In this document: positions 17,563 through 27,377 of the stretch, piece after piece | Position numbering within the stretch: position 1 is the stretch's first letter | How the letters are laid out: every line of letters starts with the position of its first letter | Position numbers and translations under genes: made by a program | The notes under the pieces: generated by a model | What the model saw: only the letters and a program-made list of their open reading frames with translations | Told to the model about the DNA's origin: nothing | The model's database searches: none | Source of the DNA: Halorhabdus utahensis DSM 12940 | GTDB taxonomy: Archaea > Halobacteriota > Halobacteria > Halobacteriales > Haloarculaceae | Direction: 5' to 3' | NCBI RefSeq assembly: GCF_000023945.1 | Contig: NC_013158.1 | Coordinates: 496,001 to 560,000, forward strand | Length of the DNA stretch: 64,000 nucleotides

Positions 17563-19716
17563 ATGACCGATCCGACCGATCGTAACCGACTTGCCGCGGA
17601 GGGGAGCCCGTATCTGCAGGCACACGCCGACAATCCGGTTCACTGGCAACCCTGGGACGAGACAGCACTCTCGACCGCCGAGGACGAGGACAAGCCCATC
17701 TTCCTGTCGATCGGCTACGCCGCCTGTCACTGGTGTCACGTCATGGCCGAGGAGAGTTTCGAGGACGAGGCGACGGCAGCCGTCCTCAACGAGAACTTCG
17801 TCCCGATCAAGGTCGACCGCGAGGAGCGGCCGGACGTCGACCGGATCTACCAGACGCTGGCCCAGCTACTCGGCCAGCAGGGCGGCTGGCCCCTCTCGGT
17901 GTGGCTGACGCCCGATGGTCGCCCGTTTTACGTCGGAACGTACTTCGCGCCGGATTCCCGTGGTGGCCGGCCCGGATTCGCCGACTTGCTCGAAGACCTC
18001 AAGGAAACCTGGGAGAACGATCGCGACGGGATCGAACAGCGGGCCGATCAGTGGGCTGATGCCATCAGCGGCGAACTCGAAGGGACGCCCACGCCAGCCG
18101 ATCCCAGCGACGTTCGGAGCGACGAACTACTCCGTGCGGGCGCTGACGCGGCCGTCCGCACCGCCGATCGGGAACAGGGCGGCTTTGGCTCCGGCGGGCC
18201 GAAGTTCCCCCAGCCCGGCCGCCTGCAGCTGTTGTTGCGCGCCGACGCCCGGTTCGGCAGTGAACGCAGTGCTGACGGCGACGGCGCTGACCCCGGCGAA
18301 TACCGGGCCGTCCTCACGGAGAGCCTGGACGCGATGGTCGACGGCGGCCTCTACGATCACGTCGGCGGCGGGTTCCATCGGTACGCGACCGATCGATCCT
18401 GGACTGTGCCGCACTTCGAGAAAATGCTCTATGACAACGCCGAGATCCCGCGGGCGCTCATCGAGGGCTATCGGGTGACCGGCGACGAGCGCTACGCCCG
18501 CGTCGCCGGCGAGACGTTCGAGTTCCTCGACCGCGAACTTGGCCATCCCGAGGGCGGGTTCTATAGCACGCTCGACGCCCGCAGCGAGGGCGAGGAGGGG
18601 AAGTTCTACGTCTGGACACCCGAGGAGGTCCGGGCGGCCGTTGGGGACGAAACCGACGTCTCGCTCGTCCTCGACCGCTACGGGATCACCGAGGACGGCA
18701 ATTTCGAGGACGGTCAGACTGTCCTGACGATCGCCGCGAGCGTGGACGAACTGGCCGCCCAGTCGGGGCTCGAAGTCGATGACGTCCAGGACCGACTCGA
18801 TCGGGCACGCGAGCAGCTGTTCGACGCGCGGTCGGAACGCACCCGACCCCCCCGCGACGAGAAGATCCTCGCAGGCTGGAACGGGCTGGCCATCTCCGCG
18901 CTCGCCGAGGGATCGCTCGCGCTCGAGGACGATATCCTGGATCGCGCCGTCGATGCCCTGGAATTCGTCCGGGAGACGCTCTGGGACGAGGATAGCGGCC
19001 TCCTGAAGCGTCGATTTATCGACGGTGACGTCCGCGTTGAGGGGTACCTCGAAGATTACGCCTTCCTCGCTCGGGGCGCACTCGACTGCTATCAGGCGAG
19101 TGGCGATCCCGATCAGCTCGCGTTCGCGCTGGATCTCGCCGAAGAGATAGAGTCGCGATTCTTCGACGAGGATGCGGGAACGCTATATTTCACCGAGGAA
19201 GCTGGAAGCGACGCCGGGACGGACCTGCTTGCTCGCCCCCAGGAGCTGACGGACCGCTCGACACCCTCCAGCGCCGGCGTGGCTGTCGACGTGCTCGTCA
19301 CGCTCGACGAATTTGTCCCGCACGATCGGTTCGGAGTGGTCGCGGGTGCGGTCCTGGAAACACACCACAGTGCTATCGCCGCTGACGCGCTCCAGCACGC
19401 GTCGCTGGTGCTGGGAAGTGATCGCGACCAGCACGGCTCGACCGAACTGACGATCGCCGCCGATGAGATCCCGGCAGAATGGCGCGAACGCGTCGGAGAG
19501 GTGTACCTCCCCGCTCGCGTACTCGCTCGACGGCCGGCGACCGAAGCCGGGCTAGCGGAGTGGCTAGACCAGTTCGGGCTCGAGGACGCGCCGCCGATCT
19601 TCGCCGGGCGGGCGGCCGACGGCGGGCCGACGATCTACGCCTGCCGGGAGTTCACGTGCTCGCAGCCGCTGCAGGACATCGAGGACGCGCTGGCGTGGTT
19701 CGACAGTGGGGCCTGA
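17563..19716 (+). CDS. Thioredoxin-domain (DUF255/YyaL-type) protein
   Basis: 717 residues. The first 170 form a thioredoxin-like DUF255 domain with NRLAAEGSPYLQAHADNPVHWQPW and the CHWCHVM cysteine pair. The remainder is an (alpha/alpha) toroid resembling glycosidase or epimerase barrels, with DHVGGGFHRYATDRSWTVPHFEKMLYDNA and a final CREFTCSQP. This is the widespread YyaL/SSP411 family, whose reaction is not firmly established. The ATG at 17563 precedes the conserved TDRNRLAAEGSPYLQ. A small thioredoxin-like gene is convergent 7 bp away, which hints at a shared redox theme. Confidence 0.88.
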   Translation: MTDPTDRNRLAAEGSPYLQAHADNPVHWQPWDETALSTAEDEDKPIFLSIGYAACHWCHVMAEESFEDEATAAVLNENFVPIKVDREERPDVDRIYQTLAQLLGQQGGWPLSVWLTPDGRPFYVGTYFAPDSRGGRPGFADLLEDLKETWENDRDGIEQRADQWADAISGELEGTPTPADPSDVRSDELLRAGADAAVRTADREQGGFGSGGPKFPQPGRLQLLLRADARFGSERSADGDGADPGEYRAVLTESLDAMVDGGLYDHVGGGFHRYATDRSWTVPHFEKMLYDNAEIPRALIEGYRVTGDERYARVAGETFEFLDRELGHPEGGFYSTLDARSEGEEGKFYVWTPEEVRAAVGDETDVSLVLDRYGITEDGNFEDGQTVLTIAASVDELAAQSGLEVDDVQDRLDRAREQLFDARSERTRPPRDEKILAGWNGLAISALAEGSLALEDDILDRAVDALEFVRETLWDEDSGLLKRRFIDGDVRVEGYLEDYAFLARGALDCYQASGDPDQLAFALDLAEEIESRFFDEDAGTLYFTEEAGSDAGTDLLARPQELTDRSTPSSAGVAVDVLVTLDEFVPHDRFGVVAGAVLETHHSAIAADALQHASLVLGSDRDQHGSTELTIAADEIPAEWRERVGEVYLPARVLARRPATEAGLAEWLDQFGLEDAPPIFAGRAADGGPTIYACREFTCSQPLQDIEDALAWFDSGA

Positions 19717-19723
19717 GTGCGAT

Positions 19724-20098
19724 TCAGGCGGTCGATTCGGCCGATTCGAGCTGAGTTGCCAGATGGACGGCGATCGGTTCACGCTCCGCCTCGACGAAGC
19801 GGGCGAGTTCCTCGCCGTCGCGCTCGACGACAACAGTCGGGATGTACTCGATCCCGTATGCATCGACGCCGTCGCCCTGTTTGTCGCGGTCGACGGGATA
19901 GTGCTCGACGTGGTCATCGGGAATCTCGGCCGCATCCAGTGCGGCAGCGAAGTCAGGGAGCTGCGACCGGCAGTCGCCACACCAGTCCGCGCCCCAGATT
20001 TTGAACGTCGCGTCCGCGAAATCGCCGAGCGTCTCGACCGTGTCGGCGTGGGCGTCGGCGTTCCAGACCGGGTTGGGTTCCATCGTTTCGAGTATCAT
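19724..20098 (-). CDS. Thioredoxin-like protein
   Basis: 124 residues with a single thioredoxin fold. The active-site dithiol is WCGDC in IWGADWCGDCRSQLP, and the cis-proline loop is YGIEYIPTVVV. It probably reduces protein or peptide disulfides in the cytoplasm; there is no signal peptide. An alternative start five codons later (MEPNPVW) is equally plausible. It is convergent with the large thioredoxin-domain gene and divergent from cysK, so it may serve sulfur metabolism, but that is inferred from location only. Confidence 0.85.
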   Translation of the reverse strand: MILETMEPNPVWNADAHADTVETLGDFADATFKIWGADWCGDCRSQLPDFAAALDAAEIPDDHVEHYPVDRDKQGDGVDAYGIEYIPTVVVERDGEELARFVEAEREPIAVHLATQLESAESTA

Positions 20099-20215
20099 TG
20101 TTCGATCCAGGGGTCGAGGCTGAATAACAGCACCGCTTGGGGAGCCAGTGTCGACACCGGCACGACCTGCCGGTGACCGCCGGGTGTTTACTCCCGGGCT
20201 TCGAATCCGGACCCA

Positions 20216-21124
20216 ATGGACGATAGCATTCTCGAGACGATCGGCTCGCCGCTGGTCGAGATCGACTCGCCACCGGGCGCGACCGTCGCCGCCAAAGTCG
20301 AATCGTTCAATCCCGGGGGGTCGGCGAAGGACCGTCCCGCACTCGGGATGGTCGAGGCCGCCGAACGCGACGGTGACCTCTCTCCAGGTGACCGGATCGT
20401 CGAGCCGACCAGCGGGAACACCGGGATCGGCATCTCGCTGGTCGCGGCCGCGAAGGGGTACGACGTGACCATCGTCATGCCAGCGGACATGTCCGTCGAG
20501 CGCCGCCGGCTAATGGAAGCCTACGGGGCGGATCTGGAACTGATCGAGGGCGACATGACCGACGCCCGGGATCGGGCTGATGCACTCGAAGCCGATGAAG
20601 GGATGGTCCAGCTCCGGCAGTTCGAGAACCCAGCGAACCCCCAGGCTCATTACGAGACAACGGGGCCCGAAATTCTCGAACAGGTTGGTGATCGGGAAAT
20701 CGACGCGTTCGTCGCCGGCGTGGGCACTGGCGGGACGATCAGCGGGACGGCCCGGCGGCTTCGTGAGGCATTCCATGATGTGGACGTGATCGGCGTCGAA
20801 CCCGCCGAGAATGCGGTCCTCTCGACGGGCGAATCGGGCTCGGACGACTTCCAGGGCATGGGGCCGGGGTTCGTCAGCGACAACCTGGATCGGGACGTGA
20901 TCGACGAGGTCCGGACGATCGAACTCGCGGATGCAGAAGCGGAATGTCGGCGCCTTGCCCGTGCGGAAGGATTGCTCGTCGGCCAATCGAGCGGTGCAAT
21001 GGGTGTGATTGCCCGGGAAGTAGCCGCGGAACGGGCTGCTCCCGACGCCGAGGAACCACCGCTGATCGTGACCGTCTTCTGGGACAGTGGCGAGCGGTAT
21101 CTTTCAACCGGATTGTTCGATTGA
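20216..21124 (+). CDS. cysK: Cysteine synthase (O-acetylserine sulfhydrylase type)
   Basis: 302 residues, a PLP fold-type II enzyme that replaces an activated serine side chain with sulfide to make cysteine. The PLP lysine lies in NPGGSAKDRPAL, the substrate loop is PTSGNTGIGIS, the PLP phosphate loop is GVGTGGTISGTARRL, and the C-terminal region has GQSSGAMGVIA and TVFWDSGERYLSTGLF. The length and loops suit CysK/CysM-type enzymes rather than cystathionine beta-synthase, which carries CBS domains absent here. Whether O-acetylserine or O-phosphoserine is used cannot be read from sequence. Confidence 0.93.
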   Translation: MDDSILETIGSPLVEIDSPPGATVAAKVESFNPGGSAKDRPALGMVEAAERDGDLSPGDRIVEPTSGNTGIGISLVAAAKGYDVTIVMPADMSVERRRLMEAYGADLELIEGDMTDARDRADALEADEGMVQLRQFENPANPQAHYETTGPEILEQVGDREIDAFVAGVGTGGTISGTARRLREAFHDVDVIGVEPAENAVLSTGESGSDDFQGMGPGFVSDNLDRDVIDEVRTIELADAEAECRRLARAEGLLVGQSSGAMGVIAREVAAERAAPDAEEPPLIVTVFWDSGERYLSTGLFD

Positions 21125-21200
21125 GAAGAGGATAATCCCACCGCCTTCTGCGTTTTCTCCCCGTTTAAATTTGTACCACAGTTTATGAGAGTCCCTCACA

Positions 21201-22568
21201 ATGTTCGGGACAGGAATGGACCAAGTCACCGTTCTGTGTGTCGACGACGATCCGGACCTCGTCGCGCTGACTGCGTCGTTGCTTGAAGATTCGAACGAAC
21301 GGTTCGAAACGATCACGGAAACGAATCCGCGTGCGGCCATCAAGCGGGTACACGAGCAGTCTGTCGACTGTGTCGTCAGCGATTACGACATGCCCGAGAT
21401 GAACGGGGTTAGGCTCCTCGAATCGATCAGAGACGAGTTTCCCGATCTCCCCTTCATCTTGTTCACCGGGAAGGGCAGCGAAGAGATCGCTTCGACCGCA
21501 ATCGCTCACGGCGTGACCGACTACCTTCAGAAGGACACCGGCAACGAGCAGTACGAATTGCTCGCCAACCGGGTATCGAACGCGGTCGCCCAGCATCGCG
21601 CCAGCCAGCGGGCCGGCAACCTGGATCGGATCCGTGGACTCGTCCAGGACGTCAATCAGATGCTGGTCCGAACGACCGACCGGCAACACGTCGAACGCCG
21701 GATCTGTGAGATAATCGCCGACGCGGACCCGTATCTACTCGCAAGTATCGTCGAGATCGATTCAAACGCTACAGGGACTGGCACAGTCGAAGCAAACAGC
21801 GGAGAGGACAAACGCACGGAGACGGATGTACACGTTCGCACATCGGCAGCTGACTCACAGAAGACAACCACCATCGACAAGACGGATCTGGATTCAGTGG
21901 TCGAGTGCTGTCCGGTCGACGCCGCGATCGAATCCAGTTCGATCGAGACGGCGACTCGGGATCACACGGAATCACCAGCCACGACGTTCGATTCGGATTC
22001 GCTTTCCTGTGCGGCAGTCCCCATCCAGTACGATGGGCAACTCCGGGGAGTGCTCTGTCTCGTTGCCGACCGTGGTGACGCTTTCGACAGTCGAGAGCGA
22101 AATCTGATCGCGGAGATCAGCGAGGATCTGGGGCATGCGATCTATCGCATCGAACTCCAGGACCGACAACAGCGTTTCGAGCGGATCATCTCGAATCTGC
22201 CAGTCGGCGTCTATCGCAACGCGCCGTTGCCCGACGGAACGTTGCTGGAGGTCAATCCGGCACTCGTCGAGATGTTCGATGCAGCCGGAAAAGACGAGTT
22301 ACTGGGGCGGCCGTTTCGAGAACTCTACGCGGATCCCGCGGACCGCGAGCAGTTCGTCTCGAAGCTGAAACGCGACGGGATCGTCCATGACATGCAACTC
22401 GAATTCGAGACCCTCTCAGGTGAACAGTTCGAAGCCTCCGTGACAGGGATCACGACGGTCGAAAACGACGAACGCTACTTCGACGGCATCGTCCAGGATA
22501 TTAGTGACCGGGACACACCCGCGCCGGAGCGAACTGCGATCCCACAGCAGATCCAGCCGGACCGGTGA
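21201..22568 (+). CDS. Receiver-GAF-PAS protein without kinase domain
   Basis: 455 residues (453-450 if a start a few codons later, MDQVTVL at 21216, is used). The receiver domain has D15-D17, phosphoacceptor D61 in SDYDMPEMNG, T89 and K111. A linker IRGLVQDVNQMLVRTTDRQHVERRICEII and a GAF-like region follow, then one PAS domain (about 325-440: FERIISNLPVGVYRNAPLPDG). It ends soon after the PAS domain with no HisKA/HATPase, so it cannot autophosphorylate. It parallels the first half of the kinase at 3864-6554 and may be its paralogue or a phosphate sink. The region at about 190-250 is variable and Ser/Thr-rich. Confidence 0.82.
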   Translation: MFGTGMDQVTVLCVDDDPDLVALTASLLEDSNERFETITETNPRAAIKRVHEQSVDCVVSDYDMPEMNGVRLLESIRDEFPDLPFILFTGKGSEEIASTAIAHGVTDYLQKDTGNEQYELLANRVSNAVAQHRASQRAGNLDRIRGLVQDVNQMLVRTTDRQHVERRICEIIADADPYLLASIVEIDSNATGTGTVEANSGEDKRTETDVHVRTSAADSQKTTTIDKTDLDSVVECCPVDAAIESSSIETATRDHTESPATTFDSDSLSCAAVPIQYDGQLRGVLCLVADRGDAFDSRERNLIAEISEDLGHAIYRIELQDRQQRFERIISNLPVGVYRNAPLPDGTLLEVNPALVEMFDAAGKDELLGRPFRELYADPADREQFVSKLKRDGIVHDMQLEFETLSGEQFEASVTGITTVENDERYFDGIVQDISDRDTPAPERTAIPQQIQPDR

Positions 22569-22597
22569 TCCAGAACCCACCAGAGGGATCGGCCGAC

Positions 22598-23134
22598 TCA
22601 GCGCGTGAACTCACGTTCGGTAACCCGGACAACGACCGTCTCCGTGACGTCACGGAGATCGTACGTCGGGATCGACCCGTCCGTCCGCGTGACGTACATC
22701 GGCTCGACGAGTCGCGGTGCTTCGGTGTCGAAACGCGGCTGACCGTCGTCGCTTGCGCCCGTTTCGGGCTCGTTCGGGGTCGGCTCAGCGGCCGACTGTA
22801 GCTGCTCGACGCCATAGAGCATGAGATACTGACCGGACGTTTCTGGCGTAACCTCGCCATCTCGGATCGCGGTAGCAAGATCACGTGAAAGCCATTCAGT
22901 GTCAGTGACGCTTGGCTCTCGAATCAGTGCGGCGTCGACGTACCGGACCAGATACCAGTTGAGGTCGTTCAACAATGCGACGGCCGCGCCGAGACTCACC
23001 GTCTCCAGTTCGATCGCGTTGTGATACGGCTCAGCGAGATCGTAGGTTGTCAACGCCTCGCGAGCCGTCTCGTGGCCCAGTAACGTCTGCCGGAGTGGAA
23101 CGTCATCGCTCCCGAGGAGACAGACACGAGCCAT
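22598..23134 (-). CDS. DUF5804 family haloarchaeal protein
   Basis: 178 residues, function unknown. I recognise the haloarchaeal DUF5804 pattern: MARVCLLGSDDVPLRQTLLGHETAREAL, then VSLGAAVALLNDLNWYLVRYVDAAL and EWLSRDLATAIRDGEV. A disordered acidic insertion (about residues 115-135) precedes a beta-rich C-terminus. No membrane segment or signal peptide is seen. It lies 39 bp downstream of thiI on the same strand, so it may share the thiI transcript. Confidence 0.72.
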   Translation of the reverse strand: MARVCLLGSDDVPLRQTLLGHETAREALTTYDLAEPYHNAIELETVSLGAAVALLNDLNWYLVRYVDAALIREPSVTDTEWLSRDLATAIRDGEVTPETSGQYLMLYGVEQLQSAAEPTPNEPETGASDDGQPRFDTEAPRLVEPMYVTRTDGSIPTYDLRDVTETVVVRVTEREFTR

Positions 23135-23173
23135 TCGATCGAACCAACGACGCGCCAGCCCAAAGCGGTTTCG

Positions 23174-24397
23174 TCACCGATCGGCCGTCGGCGGCTTGCC
23201 GGAGTGTGCGGCCACGTCGACCAGTGCCGGGTCGCGAGCGGCGGATTCGGCCATCGCCAGCAAGTCGTCAGGCTCAACCGCCGTCACCGACGCCGGCGTC
23301 CCGGCCGTCTCCGGACGGGACGGGGCGACACGGTTACAGCCGGCCGGGACAGTCGCGTCGTCGTACGTCTCCAGATCCCGAGCCGCCTCGATGATGTCGG
23401 TCTTGTCCATCGTAAGCAACGGGCGGTGGATCGGCAGGTCAGTGACGCCGTCGGTCGCCGCGATGTTGGCGGTCGTCTGACTCGACTTTTGGCCGATCGC
23501 CTCGCCGGAGACGATCCCGACAGCGTCGTGCTCGCGGGCGACCGTCTCGGCGGCCCTGTACATGAACCGCCGGAGAGAGAGCATCCGTGTGTCATCGGTC
23601 TCGGCGACCAGCTCTTCGACGGCCTTGCCGCCGTCCAGCACCCGGAGCCGGAGGTCGAAGTTCGGCGCGCGCCGGGCAAGTGCCGCGACAGTGGTCTCCG
23701 CGCGGGCGCGATGGTCGACACCGCCATAATCCCCGAGGTCGACGTAAACGGGGACGACCGGTGCGCCGCGGGTCATGACTTGCCAGGCCGCGACCGGCGA
23801 GTCGATCCCGCCGCTTATCAGCGCCACCAGCGGTTTCTGGGTCCCCAGCGGCAGGCCACCCGGACCAGCCCGTTTCTCGACGAAGACGAACGCTTCGTCC
23901 GGTCGACAGTCGACGAAAGCCGTGAACGCGGGGTCGTCCAGATCAACTTCAGGCGTCTCGCCCGTGTTCTCGATCGCGTCCCAGATCGCCTGGCCGCCCT
24001 CGGATTCGAGGTCGCGACTGGAGAAGTCGTGAGTGTCCGCGTTGCCCGCCCGGCGGGCGCGGACGGCGAAGGGGCCGCCGTCGTGGCAGGCCCGCGCAGC
24101 CGCCGCAAGCGCGTCAGTGATCGCATCCATCGTCGGCTCGACCGAGACGGCTGGGCTCGCGGAGACGACACCGGGAGCGTCGACAGCGGCTGCGGTCGCG
24201 GCCTCGACGGCGGATGCCTCGGTCCGAATGTACAGCCGGTTGCGCTCACAGCCGGTGTCGCCCGGCAGGTCGCGATCCGCGAGCAGGGCGTTCAGGTTTT
24301 CCTGAAGCTGAAACTCCATTTTCATCCGAACCTGGTCGCTCTTGACGCCGACTTCGCCGTGGCGAACGACGACGACATCGGCTCCTGGCGGATGCAT
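23174..24397 (-). CDS. thiI: tRNA 4-thiouridine sulfurtransferase ThiI
   Basis: 407 residues. ThiI adenylates uridine-8 of tRNA and inserts sulfur, giving 4-thiouridine; in some organisms it also serves thiamine synthesis. An N-terminal ferredoxin-like/THUMP region (1-165) begins with VVVRHGEVGVKSDQVR. The PP-loop ATPase has SGGIDSPVA at 195-203, followed by VSGEAIGQKSSQT and the family Cys in VPAGCNR. No C-terminal rhodanese domain is present, so persulfide must come from elsewhere or via the internal Cys. The upstream gene on the same strand is the methionine adenosyltransferase. Confidence 0.93.
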   Translation of the reverse strand: MHPPGADVVVVRHGEVGVKSDQVRMKMEFQLQENLNALLADRDLPGDTGCERNRLYIRTEASAVEAATAAAVDAPGVVSASPAVSVEPTMDAITDALAAAARACHDGGPFAVRARRAGNADTHDFSSRDLESEGGQAIWDAIENTGETPEVDLDDPAFTAFVDCRPDEAFVFVEKRAGPGGLPLGTQKPLVALISGGIDSPVAAWQVMTRGAPVVPVYVDLGDYGGVDHRARAETTVAALARRAPNFDLRLRVLDGGKAVEELVAETDDTRMLSLRRFMYRAAETVAREHDAVGIVSGEAIGQKSSQTTANIAATDGVTDLPIHRPLLTMDKTDIIEAARDLETYDDATVPAGCNRVAPSRPETAGTPASVTAVEPDDLLAMAESAARDPALVDVAAHSGKPPTADR

Positions 24398-24491
24398 CTG
24401 GCTTCCGGCTACTCGACGGGGAGATAAACAGGCTTCGACACGGTCGAGCGTGACGCGTCGCCAGCGCTAACGCCCGGATCGCGGCTCCCGC

Positions 24492-25694
24492 TCAGAACGT
24501 CGAGAGGTCGCCGTCGATGACGCGCTCGGTGACGCCCGTAATGTCCGCGAGTTCCTCGTCGATGATCGCTTCGACCTCGTCCTCGACGTCGCTGATAGCC
24601 ACGCCGTCTGCCGTAATGATGGTCGCATCGGCAACGTGTGGATCGTCGATCGGCGAGCCGATCTGGCTGAGGAGTCGGACCTGCAACTGTCGGATCCCGT
24701 CGACCTCCGCGACGACCGACTCGGCGATCTCCGTACTCAGGAGGTTGTAGATCTTCCCGATGTGGTTGACAGGGTTTTTCCCGCTGGTCGCCTCCATGCT
24801 CATCGGCCGGTTCGGCGTGATGAGGCCGTTGGCGCGGTTGCCACGGCCGACCGAGCCGTCGTCGCCCTGTTCGGCGCTGGTCCCGGTCGTCGTCAGGTAG
24901 ATCGCGCCCTCCTCGTAGTCGTCGGCGGTGTTGACCTGCACCCTGACGTCCCGGTCCGTGTACTCCGTCGCGAGGTCGGCGACGAACTCCCGGACGCCCT
25001 CGACGGCGTCGCGATACTCGTGGATGTCGTTGACGTGTGCGTCGACGGTCGCGGCGGCAACGGTCACGTCGATCTCGTCGCCCTCTCGCTTGCCCATGAC
25101 TTTGATGTCCTGCCCGATCTCCGGGTTCTCGTCAGTATACTCGCCGTTGAGACGACGTTCGGTGTTCAGGACGATCTGCTCGGTTTCAGTGAGTGGGGCG
25201 TGACCCACGCCGTAGGACGTGTCGTTGGCCATCGGAACCGCGCCGTCCTCGCCGAACACCTCCTGGAGATCGCCGCTGCCCTCCCCAAGCCGGACATCGA
25301 CGATCACGTCCGACCCGACGTCGAGGTGGGGAAACGTCTCGTCGAGGTACTCGCGGGCCGCTTCGAGCGCGATCGTGTCCGTCGGGATTCGCGTCCCCTG
25401 GTACTCCTTGGTGGCGCGGCCGACGAGCAGCAGATAGATCGGTTCGATGACTTCGCCGCCGCCGAACGCTGGGGCAGATGTCCCGGCCACGAGTTGGGTC
25501 TCGTCGGTGTTGTAGTGCAGCACTTTCCCGACGCGATCGAGATAGGCCCCCGCGAGCGCCTGGGAGACAGCCTCGGCGAGGCCGTCACAGATCGAGTCCG
25601 GGTGGCCGATCCCCTTGCGCTCGACGACCTCGACGCGCTCATCTTCGACTGCCTGACCGCTTGCCTGCGTGATCCGAATGTTGCGTTCACTCAT
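24492..25694 (-). CDS. Archaeal-type methionine adenosyltransferase
   Basis: 400 residues. It makes S-adenosylmethionine from methionine and ATP. It belongs to the archaeal MAT family (COG1812), not the bacterial MetK family. Diagnostic stretches are [19 protein letters not shown] near the N-terminus, the metal/ATP region [40 protein letters not shown], and [25 protein letters not shown]. The length and motif order match full-length archaeal enzymes. Confidence 0.95.
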   Translation of the reverse strand: MSERNIRITQASGQAVEDERVEVVERKGIGHPDSICDGLAEAVSQALAGAYLDRVGKVLHYNTDETQLVAGTSAPAFGGGEVIEPIYLLLVGRATKEYQGTRIPTDTIALEAAREYLDETFPHLDVGSDVIVDVRLGEGSGDLQEVFGEDGAVPMANDTSYGVGHAPLTETEQIVLNTERRLNGEYTDENPEIGQDIKVMGKREGDEIDVTVAAATVDAHVNDIHEYRDAVEGVREFVADLATEYTDRDVRVQVNTADDYEEGAIYLTTTGTSAEQGDDGSVGRGNRANGLITPNRPMSMEATSGKNPVNHIGKIYNLLSTEIAESVVAEVDGIRQLQVRLLSQIGSPIDDPHVADATIITADGVAISDVEDEVEAIIDEELADITGVTERVIDGDLSTF

Positions 25695-25757
25695 TGCCGA
25701 AACGTACTCAGCCCCGGCGTCTATAACTTACGGAAACCTTCGAACCCCAAACAATTA

Positions 25758-26303
25758 CTACGGCTCATCATCGAGCAACAGCCCGAGATACGAGGTCCGG
25801 ATCCCATCGGCCGGATCGAGGCCGAGGTCCGCAAGCAGCGCCGTCGCCGACTCACGTGCTGCTTCGACGTCGGCCTCGGTCTCGACGTCGGTCTCGACTT
25901 CGAGGAACTCGCCGAGGTCGGTCACGTCGTCGAGCGTAACGGTGAACTCCCGAAGGGAGTACCGGTGGCGTTCTTTCTCGACGGTGGCAGCCGGTTCGAA
26001 CCCGAGACCGCGGAAAATCGCGTCGGCCGTCTCACCGTCGCCGACCGTCGCCTCGTGTTCCTCACGAGTCTTGGACGCGGCATCGATCTTTGGCCCTTTG
26101 TACGTGATCTTCGCCGTCTCCTCGCCGTGGGCGTGCTCGCGGCGGACTCGTAGTGCCTCGTCGGTCGCGGCAAAGTCCCGGTATGGAGCGTTGTAATACG
26201 TGTCGACCTGCCGGATCGTCCCGAGGGGATCGGCTCCGGCCTCGAGGAGTCGCTCCCTGACGATCCCATGGTCGGCCCGGACTTTGAGTTCGACCTCGTA
26301 CAT
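25758..26303 (-). CDS. CYTH domain protein (CyaB/ThTPase-like)
   Basis: 181 residues forming one CYTH triphosphate-tunnel domain. The N-terminal YEVELKVRA contains the ExExK signature, and a barrel of alternating charged strands follows (RQVDTYYNAP, EALRVRREH, KITYKGPK, TLDDVTDLGEFLEVET). Members are class IV adenylate cyclases, thiamine triphosphatases or inorganic triphosphatases; the archaeal function is not settled. The start is the ATG at 26303 because ExExK must be close to the N-terminus. It is divergent from the FKBP gene, with a 111-bp gap. Confidence 0.85.
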   Translation of the reverse strand: MYEVELKVRADHGIVRERLLEAGADPLGTIRQVDTYYNAPYRDFAATDEALRVRREHAHGEETAKITYKGPKIDAASKTREEHEATVGDGETADAIFRGLGFEPAATVEKERHRYSLREFTVTLDDVTDLGEFLEVETDVETEADVEAARESATALLADLGLDPADGIRTSYLGLLLDDEP

Positions 26304-26414
26304 GACACGGCGGAAGACTCCATCGGGCAAAAACGGCTCGACTCGGCATGTACTGTCTCTCGGGTACGAGTCGGAAACGTTGTCCTTAAGAGCGAAACGA
26401 CTGTCGGTTGGGGT

Positions 26415-27377
26415 ATGAGCGACGATACAGCGGCCGACGAGGCCGACACCGAAGCTGAGCACGACGCCGAATCGAACGGCCTCCAGGACGGGGACTTCGT
26501 TACGGTCGCCTACACGGCCTGGACCGTCGACGGGGGCGACCTCGTCGATACGACCAGCCAGGAAGTCGCCGACGAAGAAGGCGTCGGCGAGGACCAGGAG
26601 TTCGAACCGCGGACGATCGTCCTCGGCGAGGGTCATATCTTCCCGGACGTCGAAGACGACATCACCGGCAAGGAGATCGGCGACGAGGGGTCGGTCGTCG
26701 TCCCGGCCGTCGACGCGTTCGGCGAGTACGACGACGAAGAAGTCCGGACCATCAGCGCCAACAAGATCGACGAGGACGACCGCTACCCCGGTGCGGCCGT
26801 CACCATCGACGGCGAGCAGGGCTACATCGAGACGATCATCGGCGGGCGAGCCCGCGTCGACTTCAACCACCCGCTGGCCGGCGAGGACATCGAGTACGAC
26901 TACGAGATCCTCGACACCGTCGACGACCGCGAAGAGCAGGCCGCAAGCCTGCTCGACACCATGCTCGGCATGGAGCTCGACGTCTGGTTCGAGACCGACG
27001 TCGAAGAGGAAGAGGAGATCGTCGAGGAGGCCGACGACCTCGAAGAAGCTGCGGAGGAAGGAGAAGACGAGGACGGCCCGGTCACCGAAACCGTCGAGGT
27101 CGAGAAGGATACGCTGTACATCGAGGCCACGCCGCAGCTCTCGATGAACCAGCAGTGGATGTTCCAGAAACAGCAGATCGCCCAGCAGTTCGTCGAACTG
27201 CTCGGCGTCGACCGCGTCATCGTCCAGGAGACCCTCGGCGAGGGCGGCGGCATGATGGGCGGCATGGGCGGCATGATGCCCGGCATGGGCGGCGGTGGCG
27301 GCGACCTCGAGGACGCCCTCGAAGACGCCGACGTCGACGCCGACGAACTGGCCGAAGAGCTCGACGTCGAAGAGTAA
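26415..27377 (+). CDS. FKBP-type peptidyl-prolyl isomerase (SlyD-like) with Gly/Met tail
   Basis: 320 residues. An FKBP domain is interrupted by an IF/flap insert as in SlyD: VTVAYTAWTVDGGDLVDTT and VLGEGHIFPDVEDDITGKEIGDEGSVVVPA, then the insert with AVTIDGEQGYIETIIGGRARVDFNHPLAG. A unique acidic region and a further domain follow (PQLSMNQQWMFQKQQIAQQFVELLG). Near the end is a Gly/Met-rich tail (GGGMMGGMGGMMPGMGGGGG) like the disordered tails of chaperonins, then a short acidic helix. It catalyses proline isomerisation and probably acts as a folding chaperone in the cytoplasm. The ATG at 26415 precedes the acidic N-terminus typical of haloarchaea. Confidence 0.9.
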   Translation: MSDDTAADEADTEAEHDAESNGLQDGDFVTVAYTAWTVDGGDLVDTTSQEVADEEGVGEDQEFEPRTIVLGEGHIFPDVEDDITGKEIGDEGSVVVPAVDAFGEYDDEEVRTISANKIDEDDRYPGAAVTIDGEQGYIETIIGGRARVDFNHPLAGEDIEYDYEILDTVDDREEQAASLLDTMLGMELDVWFETDVEEEEEIVEEADDLEEAAEEGEDEDGPVTETVEVEKDTLYIEATPQLSMNQQWMFQKQQIAQQFVELLGVDRVIVQETLGEGGGMMGGMGGMMPGMGGGGGDLEDALEDADVDADELAEELDVEE

